From assembly GCA_035308025.1 (NCBI GenBank), contig DATGHL010000054.1, positions 1 to 32,500 of the forward strand: a DNA stretch of 32,500 nucleotides. The letters run 5' to 3'. The position numbers and the translations under genes are program-made. The notes under the pieces are model-generated. The model searched no databases and was not told where the DNA came from. It saw only the letters and a list, made by a program, of their open reading frames with translations. Each line of letters opens with the position of its first letter. The stretch's first letter is position 1. Below are positions 16,436 through 25,046 of this stretch, in pieces. This DNA comes from Candidatus Binataceae bacterium (GTDB lineage Bacteria; Desulfobacterota; Binatia; Binatales; Binataceae).

Positions 16436-16888
16436 ATGCGTTACTTTAAGTTTGAGGATGAAGTCCATCAGAGCTTGAGCTGCGTGCCGATGACGGTGCG
16501 GCGCAAGCTTGACCGCGTCGGGGTGAAAATCAGCCTTGAGCAGTGGCAGGCGCTCGGGCGCGGCGAGCGGCTGGCCATCTGTCATCTGCCAGTGGGAGAG
16601 GCCGACGAATGCGCCGCACTGCGGACCTTTATTGAGGAAGCCCTGCAGAATCGACGCGCCGGCAGGTCCAAGGAGCTTTCGGAGGAAATGCGCCGAGCGG
16701 CGGACCCGCCCGCGATGCCGCCAGCGCCGTTGATCGAGCGCGCGCGGGCAGCCGGGGTCGCGCTCGCGCAAGCGGACTGGGACAGGCTCGATGCCGACGA
16801 GCGCTACGCGCTGATCAAGCTCGGCGGCGGCAAAGAGGTCAGCCACAATCTCATCGCGGCGCTACACGAACTGGTGAAGCAACGCTGA
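16436..16888 (+). CDS. NarM-like nitrate reductase-associated protein (TIGR02664-like)
   Basis: The 150-residue protein opens with YFKFEDEVHQSLSCVPMTVR and continues RRKLDRVGVKISLEQWQAL, the signature of the 'nitrate reductase-associated' family. In cyanobacteria, NarM is required for an active assimilatory nitrate reductase, a Mo-bis-MGD enzyme like FdsA. The second half (ALAQADWDRLDADERYALIKL) repeats the pattern of the first (SLEQWQALGRGERLAICHL), so it has two similar helical units. No nitrate reductase is visible in the window; the nearest Mo enzyme is the divergent formate dehydrogenase. Its 3' end overlaps the convergent thiD by 38 bp. Function in this organism is inference. Confidence 0.72.
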   Translation: MRYFKFEDEVHQSLSCVPMTVRRKLDRVGVKISLEQWQALGRGERLAICHLPVGEADECAALRTFIEEALQNRRAGRSKELSEEMRRAADPPAMPPAPLIERARAAGVALAQADWDRLDADERYALIKLGGGKEVSHNLIAALHELVKQR

Positions 16889-17696
16889 GATGGTCGAGGA
16901 GCGGGCGACCGGCACCGAATCGGATCGGCCGCCGCAGAGTACGGGTCATGAACTGCTTCGCGAGGCGGACCGCGCATTCGAGTGATTCACCGCGCGCGAG
17001 ATGGGCCGCGATCGCGGCCGAGAATGCGCATCCGGCGCCGTGGGCGCCGCCTCCGGGAATTCGCGCCGAACTCAACTCGATAAAGCTGCGGCCGTCGAGC
17101 AGCAGATCGGTCGCCCGAGAAGAATCGAACGCTCCAGCGCCGCGAAACGGGTGCCCACCTTTGATCACTACTGCGCGCGCCCCGAGTTTGCGGATCGCGC
17201 GGGCGGCCAGGCGCATCGCGGCCGGAGTGTCGATCGCGATGCCGCTCAGCCTTTCGGCCTCAGGAATGTTCGGCGTAACGACGCGAGCGAGCGGAAGCAG
17301 ATCGACGATCAGGGATTTTTCGCCCGCGAGGTCCAACAGGCGGTGGCCGCTGCTCGAAAGCATCACCGGATCGACCACCGGCGCCGGGAGACGCAGCTCG
17401 CGAATACTCTCGGCAATCGTTCTGACGTTGGCCGCCATCGCGAGCGCTCCGGTCTTGAGCGCGTCGGGCCGCCGCTCTTCGGCGAGCAGGCTGATTTGCG
17501 CCGCGACCATCGCAGGATCGACTCCGACCATCCGCGCGACACGATTGCTGTTCTGCGCGATGATCGCGGTAAGGACCGAGAAGCCGTAGACGCGGCAGGC
17601 GGCAAAGGTTTTCAGGTCAGCTTGCAGGCCTGCGCCGCCGCCGGGATCGCTGCCGGCAATCGTCATCGCGAGCGGGATGCTTCGCTGATTTTTCAC
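16851..17696 (-). CDS. thiD: Hydroxymethylpyrimidine/phosphomethylpyrimidine kinase
   Basis: This 281-residue ribokinase-fold enzyme begins near AMTIAGSDPGGGAGLQADLK, the ThiD signature, and has VVIKGGHPF and the catalytic glycine-rich loop GGGAHGAGCAFSAAIAAHL. It phosphorylates HMP and HMP-P to HMP-PP in thiamine biosynthesis. The consensus of that loop is GTGCT; here it is GAGCAF, a mild variation. It starts with GTG at 17696; no other thi gene is nearby and no TPP riboswitch is seen upstream. The 3' end overlaps the NarM-like gene tail to tail. Confidence 0.88.
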   Translation of the reverse strand: MKNQRSIPLAMTIAGSDPGGGAGLQADLKTFAACRVYGFSVLTAIIAQNSNRVARMVGVDPAMVAAQISLLAEERRPDALKTGALAMAANVRTIAESIRELRLPAPVVDPVMLSSSGHRLLDLAGEKSLIVDLLPLARVVTPNIPEAERLSGIAIDTPAAMRLAARAIRKLGARAVVIKGGHPFRGAGAFDSSRATDLLLDGRSFIELSSARIPGGGAHGAGCAFSAAIAAHLARGESLECAVRLAKQFMTRTLRRPIRFGAGRPLLDHLSVASPVRVAPR

Positions 17697-17886
17697 TGAA
17701 TCGCACTCTGCGATCGGTTGTCGCGCTCTTGCTCGGCAACGCGGAATGCATCAGAGCAATGAGGTTGCCGCGCGGTTTCAGCTTAATCCATTTTGAAGAA
17801 TTTCACTTCATCGCATGGGCCAGCTTGATTGATTTCGCAGTGCCGAGCTATTTTGCGTCTGAGATGTGCGGGCGCGATCGTCGGAT
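17697..17886. promoter_or_regulatory. Divergent intergenic region between thiD and DUF6178 gene
   Basis: About 190 bp, more AT-rich than its surroundings between 17780 and 17865, as expected for promoters of two divergent genes. No operator, riboswitch or clear promoter hexamers were recognised. Confidence 0.3.
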
Positions 17887-19593
17887 ATGGTGGCTTCAGA
17901 GCAAGACTTTCTCAATCTGCCCTTTCAGGAGAAACTCGATTTTCTCTACGGGCTGCCCGCGCGCGAGAAGCGCGATCTGATTCTGTCGGCGCCGGAGGCC
18001 GAGCGGCTGGTGCAGTCGTTCGCGCCGCAGACGCTGTTTTACACGCTCAAAGAGATCGGGATCGCCGACGCCGGCGATCTGCTCAACCTCGCGGTGCCCG
18101 AGCAGGTGCGCTGGCTCTTCGATCTCGATTGCTGGGACAAGGACCGGCCCAATCTGCGCCGTATGCAGGAATGGATCGAGGCGATGGCCGAGGGCGGTCG
18201 CGAACGGCTGGCTGACGGTCTGATGGCCACTGATCTCGAACTGGTGTCGCTGCTGATGCGCCAGCACGTGCGGGTGCATCGGATCGACGAGCCGCAGGAG
18301 AACACCGACGCGCCGTCGGATCAGTTCATCCAGTTCGGTGATAACTACCTGATCGAGTTCATTAGGCGTGACTCGATCCAGCCCTATCTGCTCGATTTTC
18401 TCGAAGAGGCGTTCGAGCGCGATTACAACTACTTCGCGGGCCTGGTCGAAGAGATTTACTGGGGAGTCGAGGCGGAACTGGAGGAGCAGGCCTATCAATT
18501 TCGCGGCGCGCGACTGGCGGACCATGGCTTTCCCGACTACTACGACGCGCAGGCGGTGTTCGGGTATGTAAGTCCGCGCGAGTTCCATCATGTCCGCGCA
18601 CAACAGGTCGCGCCCCTGCGCGACGGACCGGTAAAAGACGGCGCGGCGCTGCCGCCGGAGCTTTCGCTAGCCCTTCCCGACGCCGATCCCTCGCTGTTCA
18701 ACACGGCCTTGAGCGCGGGCTTCACCCCTGAGGGAGTGCGCCAATTACGTAGCGAGATGGCGCTGGTGAGCAATCAGGTGCTGGTCGCGAAGGCAGTCGA
18801 TTTTGGCGACCCTGACGCGGTGCGCCGCGCGGTCGAGATGACGCACGATTATCTCAATCTCGGCCTCGAGCATCTGGCGGCGGGCGAACTGACGCTCGCG
18901 ATCGCGCATCTGCGCGACACGCATCTGCAACTGCTGTTTAGACTCGGTGTCAGCCTGACGATCGATCTACGCAAGCGGGCGGAGGCGACGGTCGCGCACC
19001 TCGGCTTCGAGCGCAATCGGGTGAAGGAGATCGCCTATCTCGATTCGCCGTATCGCGAGGCGCTGGCCGGCTTCCTGCAACGCCAGCCACAATTCTTCGA
19101 AGGGCTCGACGGCCGCGGCGGCGCGGCCACGCGCGGTTTTCGCGCGATGCGCGACCTGCGGCTCGGCTACGCGATGGTGGACCAGATTGACGCCATCCAC
19201 GAATTGCTGAAGGCGCTGCTGAGCCTGGATATCGCATCGCCGGCTTTTCGCGCCAACGTCGCCGGTCATGACGTCCGGCTAAGTCAGATTTTGCTCACAG
19301 CCCTGGTCTGCAACCTGATCAACCAACGCCTGGTGATCGAGCCGATTGCGGCGGCGCGACTGAACGAGGTCGCCGCGGCGATCATGACGCGGGAGCGTCC
19401 CGCGCATCTCAACGAGGCTTTTCGGATGGCCGTCGAGTCGGCGTTGACAGCGGCCCTCGATCGCGCCACGCGCGAGCGCGCGACACCGTACGTCGATTCG
19501 TGCCTCAAGATGCTCGAGGAGGAGTTTGCCGAGCTTGAGCCGTCGGCGCCGATCGATCCGCGATTTTTGCGCAGCCTGCTGATTAGGCGATGA
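17887..19593 (+). CDS. DUF6178 family protein
   Basis: This protein of about 568 residues is acidic, alpha-helical and has no signal peptide or membrane segment, so it should be cytoplasmic. The N-terminus (FLNLPFQEKLDFLYGLPARE) and the adjoining LVQSFAPQTLFYTLKEIG match what I know of DUF6178, a family of unknown function in deltaproteobacterial lineages. No catalytic motif is evident. I chose the ATG at 17887 over an in-frame GTG at 17866 because homology-like sequence begins there; the ribosome-binding site is weak for both. The gene stands alone, divergent from thiD. Confidence 0.68.
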   Translation: MVASEQDFLNLPFQEKLDFLYGLPAREKRDLILSAPEAERLVQSFAPQTLFYTLKEIGIADAGDLLNLAVPEQVRWLFDLDCWDKDRPNLRRMQEWIEAMAEGGRERLADGLMATDLELVSLLMRQHVRVHRIDEPQENTDAPSDQFIQFGDNYLIEFIRRDSIQPYLLDFLEEAFERDYNYFAGLVEEIYWGVEAELEEQAYQFRGARLADHGFPDYYDAQAVFGYVSPREFHHVRAQQVAPLRDGPVKDGAALPPELSLALPDADPSLFNTALSAGFTPEGVRQLRSEMALVSNQVLVAKAVDFGDPDAVRRAVEMTHDYLNLGLEHLAAGELTLAIAHLRDTHLQLLFRLGVSLTIDLRKRAEATVAHLGFERNRVKEIAYLDSPYREALAGFLQRQPQFFEGLDGRGGAATRGFRAMRDLRLGYAMVDQIDAIHELLKALLSLDIASPAFRANVAGHDVRLSQILLTALVCNLINQRLVIEPIAAARLNEVAAAIMTRERPAHLNEAFRMAVESALTAALDRATRERATPYVDSCLKMLEEEFAELEPSAPIDPRFLRSLLIRR

Positions 19594-19826
19594 TCTTGGG
19601 GGATTCTGTGGGAATTCAGAACTCGCTACCACTGACCGTTTTGAAATTGCAAAGTTCTGCGTTCAGTGGCGACGGGCATATCTAAAAAAACCGGCCAACA
19701 GTAACGCGCACGATTCACAGTTGTTTGATGTGGAGTCTCTCTGTAGAAGCCAGATTTTTGTGCGCCAAGTGCCAACTTGATTTTTTTCCACCGTCAGCAT
19801 GATGTGGAACTGCTGACGCGCAGGGT
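19594..19826. other. Convergent intergenic region with a hairpin
   Basis: This 233-bp AT-richer gap lies between two convergent genes. CGTCAGCA (19792-19799) pairs with TGCTGACG (19811-19818), just past the dehydratase stop. The adjacent T-run (19783-19789) is on the wrong side for a plus-strand terminator, and on the minus strand it reads as an A-run, so it is not a standard intrinsic terminator. No gene is visible. Confidence 0.35.
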
Positions 19827-21026
19827 TTATTTCCCGCCACGCGACGGCAGCCGGACGACTCCGGTGGCGAGCACCGAGAGCTCGCCGTCCTGATTCACCG
19901 CCTTTTGCGCGATCTCGGCGTAGTGCGCACCGCCCTCCCCGAAGGTGCGCGTCACCTCACCATTAATATAGAGCGTATCGCCCACCGGATTGTGGCGGCG
20001 GATCTTCACTTCGATGCGCCGCAGGAAACCTGCGTCGCCGATCCAGTTCGTCAGGTGATGAGTCATCCAGGAGCATCGCTCGGGACCGTAGTCATAGGCG
20101 GCGGGAGTGCCGACGAGAGTCGCGAGGTCGTCCTCCCAGTGAACGCGCTCGGGCACGTCGGGAATACCGAACTTATTGGCAATCCCCAGCCCCGGATGCT
20201 TCTGCAACTGCTTCCAGGCGAGCTTGTTGGCGCGTATATAGAGCCCGCCCCAGCCCTGCGCGAAGGCGATAAAGCCGGTCACCGTCATGGGGCCTTTGAC
20301 AATAGTCGGGAGCTTGTCGCCCGCCTTAACCTCCTCGATGTAGCGCGGTGTCGCGCCGCGAACCTCCTCGGCGGCGTAATGCTCGAAGATCTTCGCCAGA
20401 TCCTCTCGCGAGTAGTGCACCGCAGCCTTCTGCTTCACGCCGTCGTACTTGGTCCCGCGCTCGCGCGCCGCGTCACGCTCGGTGCGGAAGCACCAGCTAT
20501 CGCCCTCAGCGACAAGGATTCCGTCTTCGGAATCTGAACGCAGCTCGCGGACTCGCCTGCTCGCTCCGCCTGCGGCTCCGCTAGTCCGATAGAACTCGCA
20601 TCGATAGATCTGCTGGATCGAGCGGCCCGCGAAACGCGTTTCATGCTCGACCAGTTCCTTGAGCCAAACCTTGGTCGTGAAGCTGTCGCCGATCGTCAGC
20701 GGCTGATGCCAAGTGACGTCGATGCCGGCGAACATCGCATGGACGCCCGCCATCCCGCCGACGTATCCGCTGAACGCGCGATTGAGGGTGAAGATAAACG
20801 AGGGCGGCGCCTGGAGGCGGCCGTGGGCGGTCTGCGCGGCGTAGGCCGGATCACACCATAGCGGGTTGTCGTCGCCGATTCCATGCGCCCAGTGACGGAT
20901 GCTGTCGCGGCTGGCTTCGTAGCACCAGGGCTCGAGCGACTCCTCGATTGGAACATTAATCAGCTTGCGCAATTCGCTGAGGCTGCGGTCGGTGATGACC
21001 GAGAAACGTTGCTCGCTCTGGCCCAT
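19827..21026 (-). CDS. Double-hotdog dehydratase (FAS1-like/MaoC family)
   Basis: From the ATG at 21026, preceded by the good ribosome-binding site AGGGGT, the protein has 399 residues. An upstream in-frame extension to 21197 would add 57 residues without family features, and I reject it. Residues of about 20-145 and 175-225 form an N-terminal FAS1-like/MaoC hotdog domain (HWAHGIGDDNPLWCDPAYAA), and 290-395 the second hotdog (SWMTHHLTNWIGDAGFLRRI). The family hydrates or dehydrates acyl-CoA-type substrates. The first GDxNPL motif has Trp where the catalytic His usually sits, so the second domain may be the active one. Residues of about 147-168 appear to be an inserted palindromic segment. It is divergent from the amidohydrolase operon and may act in the same pathway. 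Confidence 0.8.
   Translation of the reverse strand: MGQSEQRFSVITDRSLSELRKLINVPIEESLEPWCYEASRDSIRHWAHGIGDDNPLWCDPAYAAQTAHGRLQAPPSFIFTLNRAFSGYVGGMAGVHAMFAGIDVTWHQPLTIGDSFTTKVWLKELVEHETRFAGRSIQQIYRCEFYRTSGAAGGASRRVRELRSDSEDGILVAEGDSWCFRTERDAARERGTKYDGVKQKAAVHYSREDLAKIFEHYAAEEVRGATPRYIEEVKAGDKLPTIVKGPMTVTGFIAFAQGWGGLYIRANKLAWKQLQKHPGLGIANKFGIPDVPERVHWEDDLATLVGTPAAYDYGPERCSWMTHHLTNWIGDAGFLRRIEVKIRRHNPVGDTLYINGEVTRTFGEGGAHYAEIAQKAVNQDGELSVLATGVVRLPSRGGK
20517..20588. repeat. Palindromic GC-rich element inserted in frame in the dehydratase gene
   Basis: Two adjacent inverted repeats occur here: GATTCCG/CGGAATC (20517-20523 with 20528-20534, perfect, 4-base loop) and an outer CGGACT/AGTCCG (20548-20553 with 20583-20588) enclosing CCGC-CT-GCGG. 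On the minus strand the second part also has short direct repeats (GCGGAGC twice, 12 bp apart). It encodes about 20 Ser/Arg/Gly-rich residues between YRCEFY and LVAEGDSW, two blocks that I expect to be nearly adjacent in relatives. It looks like a REP- or RPE-type element tolerated inside a gene. Confidence 0.55.
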
Positions 21027-21199
21027 GGTCTCTACCCCTCTATGCTTGCGGGAACCGCTTGCGGGTTGAACCGCGGCAATTCCCAAGTGCGCGAAACTTG
21101 TCATAGAATCAGCCGCAGACGCAACGCGACGAAGATCTGAGGCCTCGGGGGCGCCGGTTCGCGCGGCCGCGGCAATATCACTCTTGTCGAGGAGCAAAG
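21027..21199. promoter_or_regulatory. Divergent control region of the dehydratase and amidohydrolase operon
   Basis: This 173-bp region must drive both divergent units. It holds a direct repeat CTTGCGGG at 21045-21052 and 21058-21065, each followed by AACCG (the second copy after TTG), a possible site for a regulator that binds as a tandem dimer. No convincing promoter hexamers were identified. GAGGAG lies just before the ATG at 21200. Confidence 0.35.
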
Positions 21200-22453
21200 A
21201 TGCAGCAAGGAAACACCACCGACGTTGACGAGAAAAATCAATGGCGACTGGAGACCCCGGGTAATCAAGGCTGGACGCGCACGGTCCGTCCCGATGATCC
21301 GAATCGTCACCTGATGATCTCGGCGGATTGCCATTGCAACGAGCCCGGCAACTTATGGTGGACGCGCATCGACAAGAAATTTCATCCGCGCTTGCCCCAT
21401 GTCGAAGTTGACGCGAACGGCGAAAAGTGGATGGTGGTCGAGGGCTATCAAAAGTCGCGCATGCGCGCGCGCAACGTCGCCGACGCGCCCAAGGGCGGTG
21501 AAGATCGCCTGCGCGGCGAGGCCGGCCGCGTGCCCGCGGACCGGATTCGCGATCACGCGCGCGATGGGATCGACGCCGAGATCATTTTTCCCAACAAAGG
21601 TCTCTCGATGTGGGCGACGCTGGACGTCGAGTTCGGCGCAGCGCAATGCCGGGTCTGGAACGATTGGGCGTGGGAGACTTTCGGCCCCTACAACGACTTC
21701 ATGTCGCCGCTGGCGTCAATCATGACGGCCGACGTCGACGTCGCGATCGCAGAGATTCAGCGCGCAGCGAAACTCGGCTTTCGCGCCGTTAACCTGCCGA
21801 GCAAGCCGATTTGGGGCGCGCACGACGCGCGCCATCCGAACTACAATTTGCCGCTCTATGATCCGATGTGGGCGGCGATCCAGGACTGCGATGTTCCGAT
21901 CACGTTTCATATCTCCACCGGGATGGACCCGCGCGCGGCGCGCAAGGACGGCGGCGCGGTGATCAACTACGTCACGCACGCCTGCCCGACGGTTATCGAA
22001 CCGATGGCCTGCCTATGCTCCTCCGGGGTGCTCGAGCGCTTTCCGAAGCTGCGCTTCGCGTTAATCGAATGCGGGATCGGCTGGGTGCCGTGGGCGCTCG
22101 ACGCGATGGATGAGGCCTATCGCAAGCATCATCTGTGGGCCTATCCGAAGCTCAAACAGATGCCGAGCGAATACTTTCGCCAGCATGGCGCGGCGTCGTT
22201 TCAGGAAGACATAGCCGGACTGCGTCTCGCGGAATCCTTCAACCTCGTCGATAACTTCATGTGGGCCAATGACTATCCGCACGCCGAGGGGACGTGGCCG
22301 CATTCGGCCGAGGCGATCGAGCGCCAGATGCAGCATCTGAGTGAGGGGAGTCGCGCAAAGATTCTCGGCGGCAACATCGCGCGAATTTTCAAATTCGACA
22401 CCGCGAAGTTGCTGGCTCGGCGGGCAACGCAAGGAGCAGCCACAGTCCATTGA
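21200..22453 (+). CDS. Amidohydrolase-2 family metal-dependent hydrolase (paralogue 1)
   Basis: This 417-residue TIM-barrel protein has the N-terminal metal motif SADCHCNEP (D43-x-H45), then FHISTG (H237), LIECGIGWVPW (E290) and ANDYPHAEGTWP (D358, H361). These positions match the amidohydrolase-2 (PF04909) superfamily, whose known members are decarboxylases and hydrolases such as ACMSD and resorcylate decarboxylase. The substrate is unknown. GAGGAG lies before the ATG, and the gene opens the plus-strand operon, divergent from the dehydratase. It is distinct from the two later paralogues, so gene loss after recent duplication is not the explanation for the set. The active-site residues look intact. 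Confidence 0.85.
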   Translation: MQQGNTTDVDEKNQWRLETPGNQGWTRTVRPDDPNRHLMISADCHCNEPGNLWWTRIDKKFHPRLPHVEVDANGEKWMVVEGYQKSRMRARNVADAPKGGEDRLRGEAGRVPADRIRDHARDGIDAEIIFPNKGLSMWATLDVEFGAAQCRVWNDWAWETFGPYNDFMSPLASIMTADVDVAIAEIQRAAKLGFRAVNLPSKPIWGAHDARHPNYNLPLYDPMWAAIQDCDVPITFHISTGMDPRAARKDGGAVINYVTHACPTVIEPMACLCSSGVLERFPKLRFALIECGIGWVPWALDAMDEAYRKHHLWAYPKLKQMPSEYFRQHGAASFQEDIAGLRLAESFNLVDNFMWANDYPHAEGTWPHSAEAIERQMQHLSEGSRAKILGGNIARIFKFDTAKLLARRATQGAATVH

Positions 22454-22543
22454 GGCTGGTTTGCGAGGCGGCGAAAACGGCGATAGCCTTTCATGCGGTC
22501 GGCGATAAAGCGCGGCAGATGAGCGCGACCTAAGGAGTAGAGC

Positions 22544-23548
22544 GTGGAATATCGGGCATTCGGCAGTACGGGTATCCAGATCTCCGCGATGGGGTTCGGA
22601 TGCTGGGAGATCGGCGGCGGCTACGGCAGTATCGAAGAGGACGGCTTCATCAAGGCGATCAACCGCGCCCTCGACCTCGGCGTCAACAGCTTCGACACCG
22701 CCGAAGCCTATGGCATGGGGGCGTCGGAAAAATCGCTGGCGAAGGCGCTGGGCAAGCGCCGCAAGGAAGCCGTCATCACGACCAAGTTCGGCGTTGGTTA
22801 CGCGGAAGCCAAGGACAACAATTTTCGCGACAGCAGCCGCAAGCGGGTCACCGAGTCAATCGAGAAGAGCCTCAAGGCGCTCGAGACCGACTACGTCGAT
22901 GTCTATCTGATCCACTGGCCCGACCGCTCGATTCCGTTCGAAGAGCCGATGCGCGCGCTCGACGATTTGGTCAAGGCGGGCAAGGTCCGCGCGGTCGGCC
23001 TTTCGAACTTCAAGCTGAGCGAAATCCAGAGCTGCATGAGCGTGCGGCGCGTGGACGTCGTGCAGTATTGCTGGAACATGTTTGATCGGCGGATGCAGAC
23101 CGAGATTTTTCCCTACTGCCGTGAGCAGAAGATCGGCGTGATGGCCTATGGTTCGCTCGCTTATGGGATGCTCACCGGCACCTTCACCGAGGAGATGGAT
23201 TTCGGCAAGGGCGACTGGCGCAGCAAGCGCGGCCAGCTCATGAATATCAACCTCGCGCAGCATCTGTTTGACTCCGAGCACTACCTGAAAAACCTGCGCG
23301 CGGTCGAAGAGCTCAAGACAATGGCGAAGCGCTATGGCAAGAGCCTGCCGCAGTTCGCGTTGCGTTGGACGACCTCGAATCCGATCGTCAGCACAGCGCT
23401 GGTCGGATGCCGCAATGCGGGTGAAGTCGATGACAACGTCGGCGCACTCGGGTGGTCTATATCGGATGCCGACATGAAGGAAATCGACGCGATTTTCGCC
23501 CGTCACGGCGCGGTCACGATGCCACAGGTCTGGCTGGAAACTCTCTGA
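22544..23548 (+). CDS. Aldo/keto reductase
   Basis: The 334-residue TIM-barrel oxidoreductase carries the full catalytic tetrad: D51 and Y56 in FDTAEAYG, K81 in TTKFG and H124 in LIHWPD. The family reduces carbonyls with NADPH in the cytoplasm. The N-terminus is MEYRAFGSTGIQISAMGFGC. The start is GTG at 22544 with a strong AAGGAG 7 bp before it. It lies 90 bp after amidohydrolase 1 and 50 bp before amidohydrolase 2, probably in one transcript. The substrate is unknown; a role in reducing an aldehyde or ketone intermediate of the same pathway is inference. Confidence 0.9.
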   Translation: MEYRAFGSTGIQISAMGFGCWEIGGGYGSIEEDGFIKAINRALDLGVNSFDTAEAYGMGASEKSLAKALGKRRKEAVITTKFGVGYAEAKDNNFRDSSRKRVTESIEKSLKALETDYVDVYLIHWPDRSIPFEEPMRALDDLVKAGKVRAVGLSNFKLSEIQSCMSVRRVDVVQYCWNMFDRRMQTEIFPYCREQKIGVMAYGSLAYGMLTGTFTEEMDFGKGDWRSKRGQLMNINLAQHLFDSEHYLKNLRAVEELKTMAKRYGKSLPQFALRWTTSNPIVSTALVGCRNAGEVDDNVGALGWSISDADMKEIDAIFARHGAVTMPQVWLETL

Positions 23549-23598
23549 GTCGGCCATCCGGGTCGGGAAGAGACGCTTAAGAAAGTTTGAGGTGAGAG

Positions 23599-25026
23599 AT
23601 GCCCGTACAGAAATTCCAACCGATGAGCAAAGACTTCGCGACCTTTGACTGCGACGCGCACGTGACGGAGCCGCCGTGGCTGTGGGAGCGCGCCAAGGAC
23701 TGGCTGACCAAGGACGAGTTCGAAGCGCTCAAAAACACGATCTGGTTTGACCCTGAGAGCGAACAGTTAATCGTTAACGGCAAGGCCGGCGCGGGAATCG
23801 GCGCGCAAAAGATTCATGGCACGCCGGGGATCGTCAACGTGCTGGCGCTGGCCGGGCCGGGCCTCAAGCACGATATTCAGCGCGCGTTGAACGTGCGCAA
23901 CCTCAAGCGCGATACGGCGATCACCGCGGAGCAGGCCGACTACCTCGATCACAAGGGTTCCTACGAGCCCAAGCCCCGCCTCAAGGACATGGACACCCAG
24001 GGGATCGATCAGGTGATGATCATCCCGACCGACATCGATACCTATCCGTGGCTGCTGAACGCGCTCGGGGCCAAGGCGATGTGCAAAGCCTACAACGACT
24101 GGGCTTATGAGTACTGTCAGGAGAATCCGCAACGGCTGTTCTTTGCCGCGATGCTGCCGATGCAGGATCCGAAATTTGCCGAGCAGGAAGTTTATCGCGT
24201 CGCCGCCAAGGGCTGCCGTGTCGGTCTGGTCCGGCCGATCGACGCGATGGGGAACTACCCGATCCAGCCCAAGTACGAACGCGTCTGGGAGGCGATGCAA
24301 GATACCGGCATGGTTTACGGGATGCATCCGTTCCCAGCCTTCGGCTCGCTCAAGCCGCCCGGCTACACTGAGCAGCATTCGGGCGCAGAACTGATCGGGC
24401 TTGCGGCGTTTACCAGCGGCCTGCCGCACAACTTTCTGGTTAACGTGCAGGACTTTCAGGCGGAAGCGTCACTGTGGGTCGCGGTAGTGCTGATGACCGG
24501 GTTCTTCGAGCGCTATCCCAAACTGCGTGCTGCGGTCTTCGAGGCCTCATCGACCTGGTTGAGCTTCGTGCTCGACGAGTGCGACAAGTACTATCGGCTC
24601 TATCGCAATGAGCGGCAGTTGCCGCCGCTCAAGCGCCTGCCGAGCGAGACCTTCTTCGAGTACTGCGTCACCGGTTTCGAGGGCGACGAGGCGCCGCCAT
24701 CGCGCCTGCCGGAATTCTACGAGAACATTTTGGCGTGGTCATCCGACGTTTATCATCACGACGGCGACGACGTCTGGCGGGCGATCGAAACCATGCGCAA
24801 GTGCGAGTTGCCCGAGAAATATCAGGCGCAATTCCTCGGCCAGAATGCGCGCAAACTGTACAAAATCGATACGCCGAAAAGCTTCATCCGCGACCGCGTG
24901 ACCGAGATCGAGCGGCCCGCCTGGTGGCCGACGGAAGAGGAGGTCAAGGCGGCGCTCAAGCCCGAAGCTGCAGTTTCCCGCCAACGCGCCGGATATTCCA
25001 TGCTCGCCGGCAGCGGCGGACGTTAG
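23599..25026 (+). CDS. Amidohydrolase-2 family protein (paralogue 2)
   Basis: This 475-residue protein has DCDAHVTEP (D19-x-H21) at the N-terminus, PRLKDMDTQGIDQVMI around 126-141, MHPFPAFG (H243), AVFEASSTWLSF (E315) and SSDVYHHDGDD (D383, H386-H387). These match the amidohydrolase-2 fold, and all probable metal and acid-base residues are present. It is about 60 residues longer than paralogue 1, mainly in the first half. GAGGTGA precedes the ATG. It belongs to the same apparent operon and is followed 20 bp later by paralogue 3. The substrate is unknown. Confidence 0.86.
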   Translation: MPVQKFQPMSKDFATFDCDAHVTEPPWLWERAKDWLTKDEFEALKNTIWFDPESEQLIVNGKAGAGIGAQKIHGTPGIVNVLALAGPGLKHDIQRALNVRNLKRDTAITAEQADYLDHKGSYEPKPRLKDMDTQGIDQVMIIPTDIDTYPWLLNALGAKAMCKAYNDWAYEYCQENPQRLFFAAMLPMQDPKFAEQEVYRVAAKGCRVGLVRPIDAMGNYPIQPKYERVWEAMQDTGMVYGMHPFPAFGSLKPPGYTEQHSGAELIGLAAFTSGLPHNFLVNVQDFQAEASLWVAVVLMTGFFERYPKLRAAVFEASSTWLSFVLDECDKYYRLYRNERQLPPLKRLPSETFFEYCVTGFEGDEAPPSRLPEFYENILAWSSDVYHHDGDDVWRAIETMRKCELPEKYQAQFLGQNARKLYKIDTPKSFIRDRVTEIERPAWWPTEEEVKAALKPEAAVSRQRAGYSMLAGSGGR

Positions 25027-25046
25027 GCGGCGGAGCAACGCAAGTC

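Noticed and set aside
19783-19818. Intrinsic terminator between the DUF6178 and dehydratase genes
   Set aside because: The hairpin is real but the T-run precedes it on the plus strand and reads as an A-run on the minus strand, so it cannot act as a standard terminator for either gene.
21027-21197. N-terminal extension of the hotdog dehydratase to 21197
   Set aside because: The extra 57 residues show no domain feature, and the ATG at 21026 has a good ribosome-binding site.
24735-25046. Longer start for amidohydrolase 3
   Set aside because: It would overlap amidohydrolase 2 by nearly 300 bp, and the DADSHVVEP motif expected near an N-terminus lies just after the ATG at 25047.
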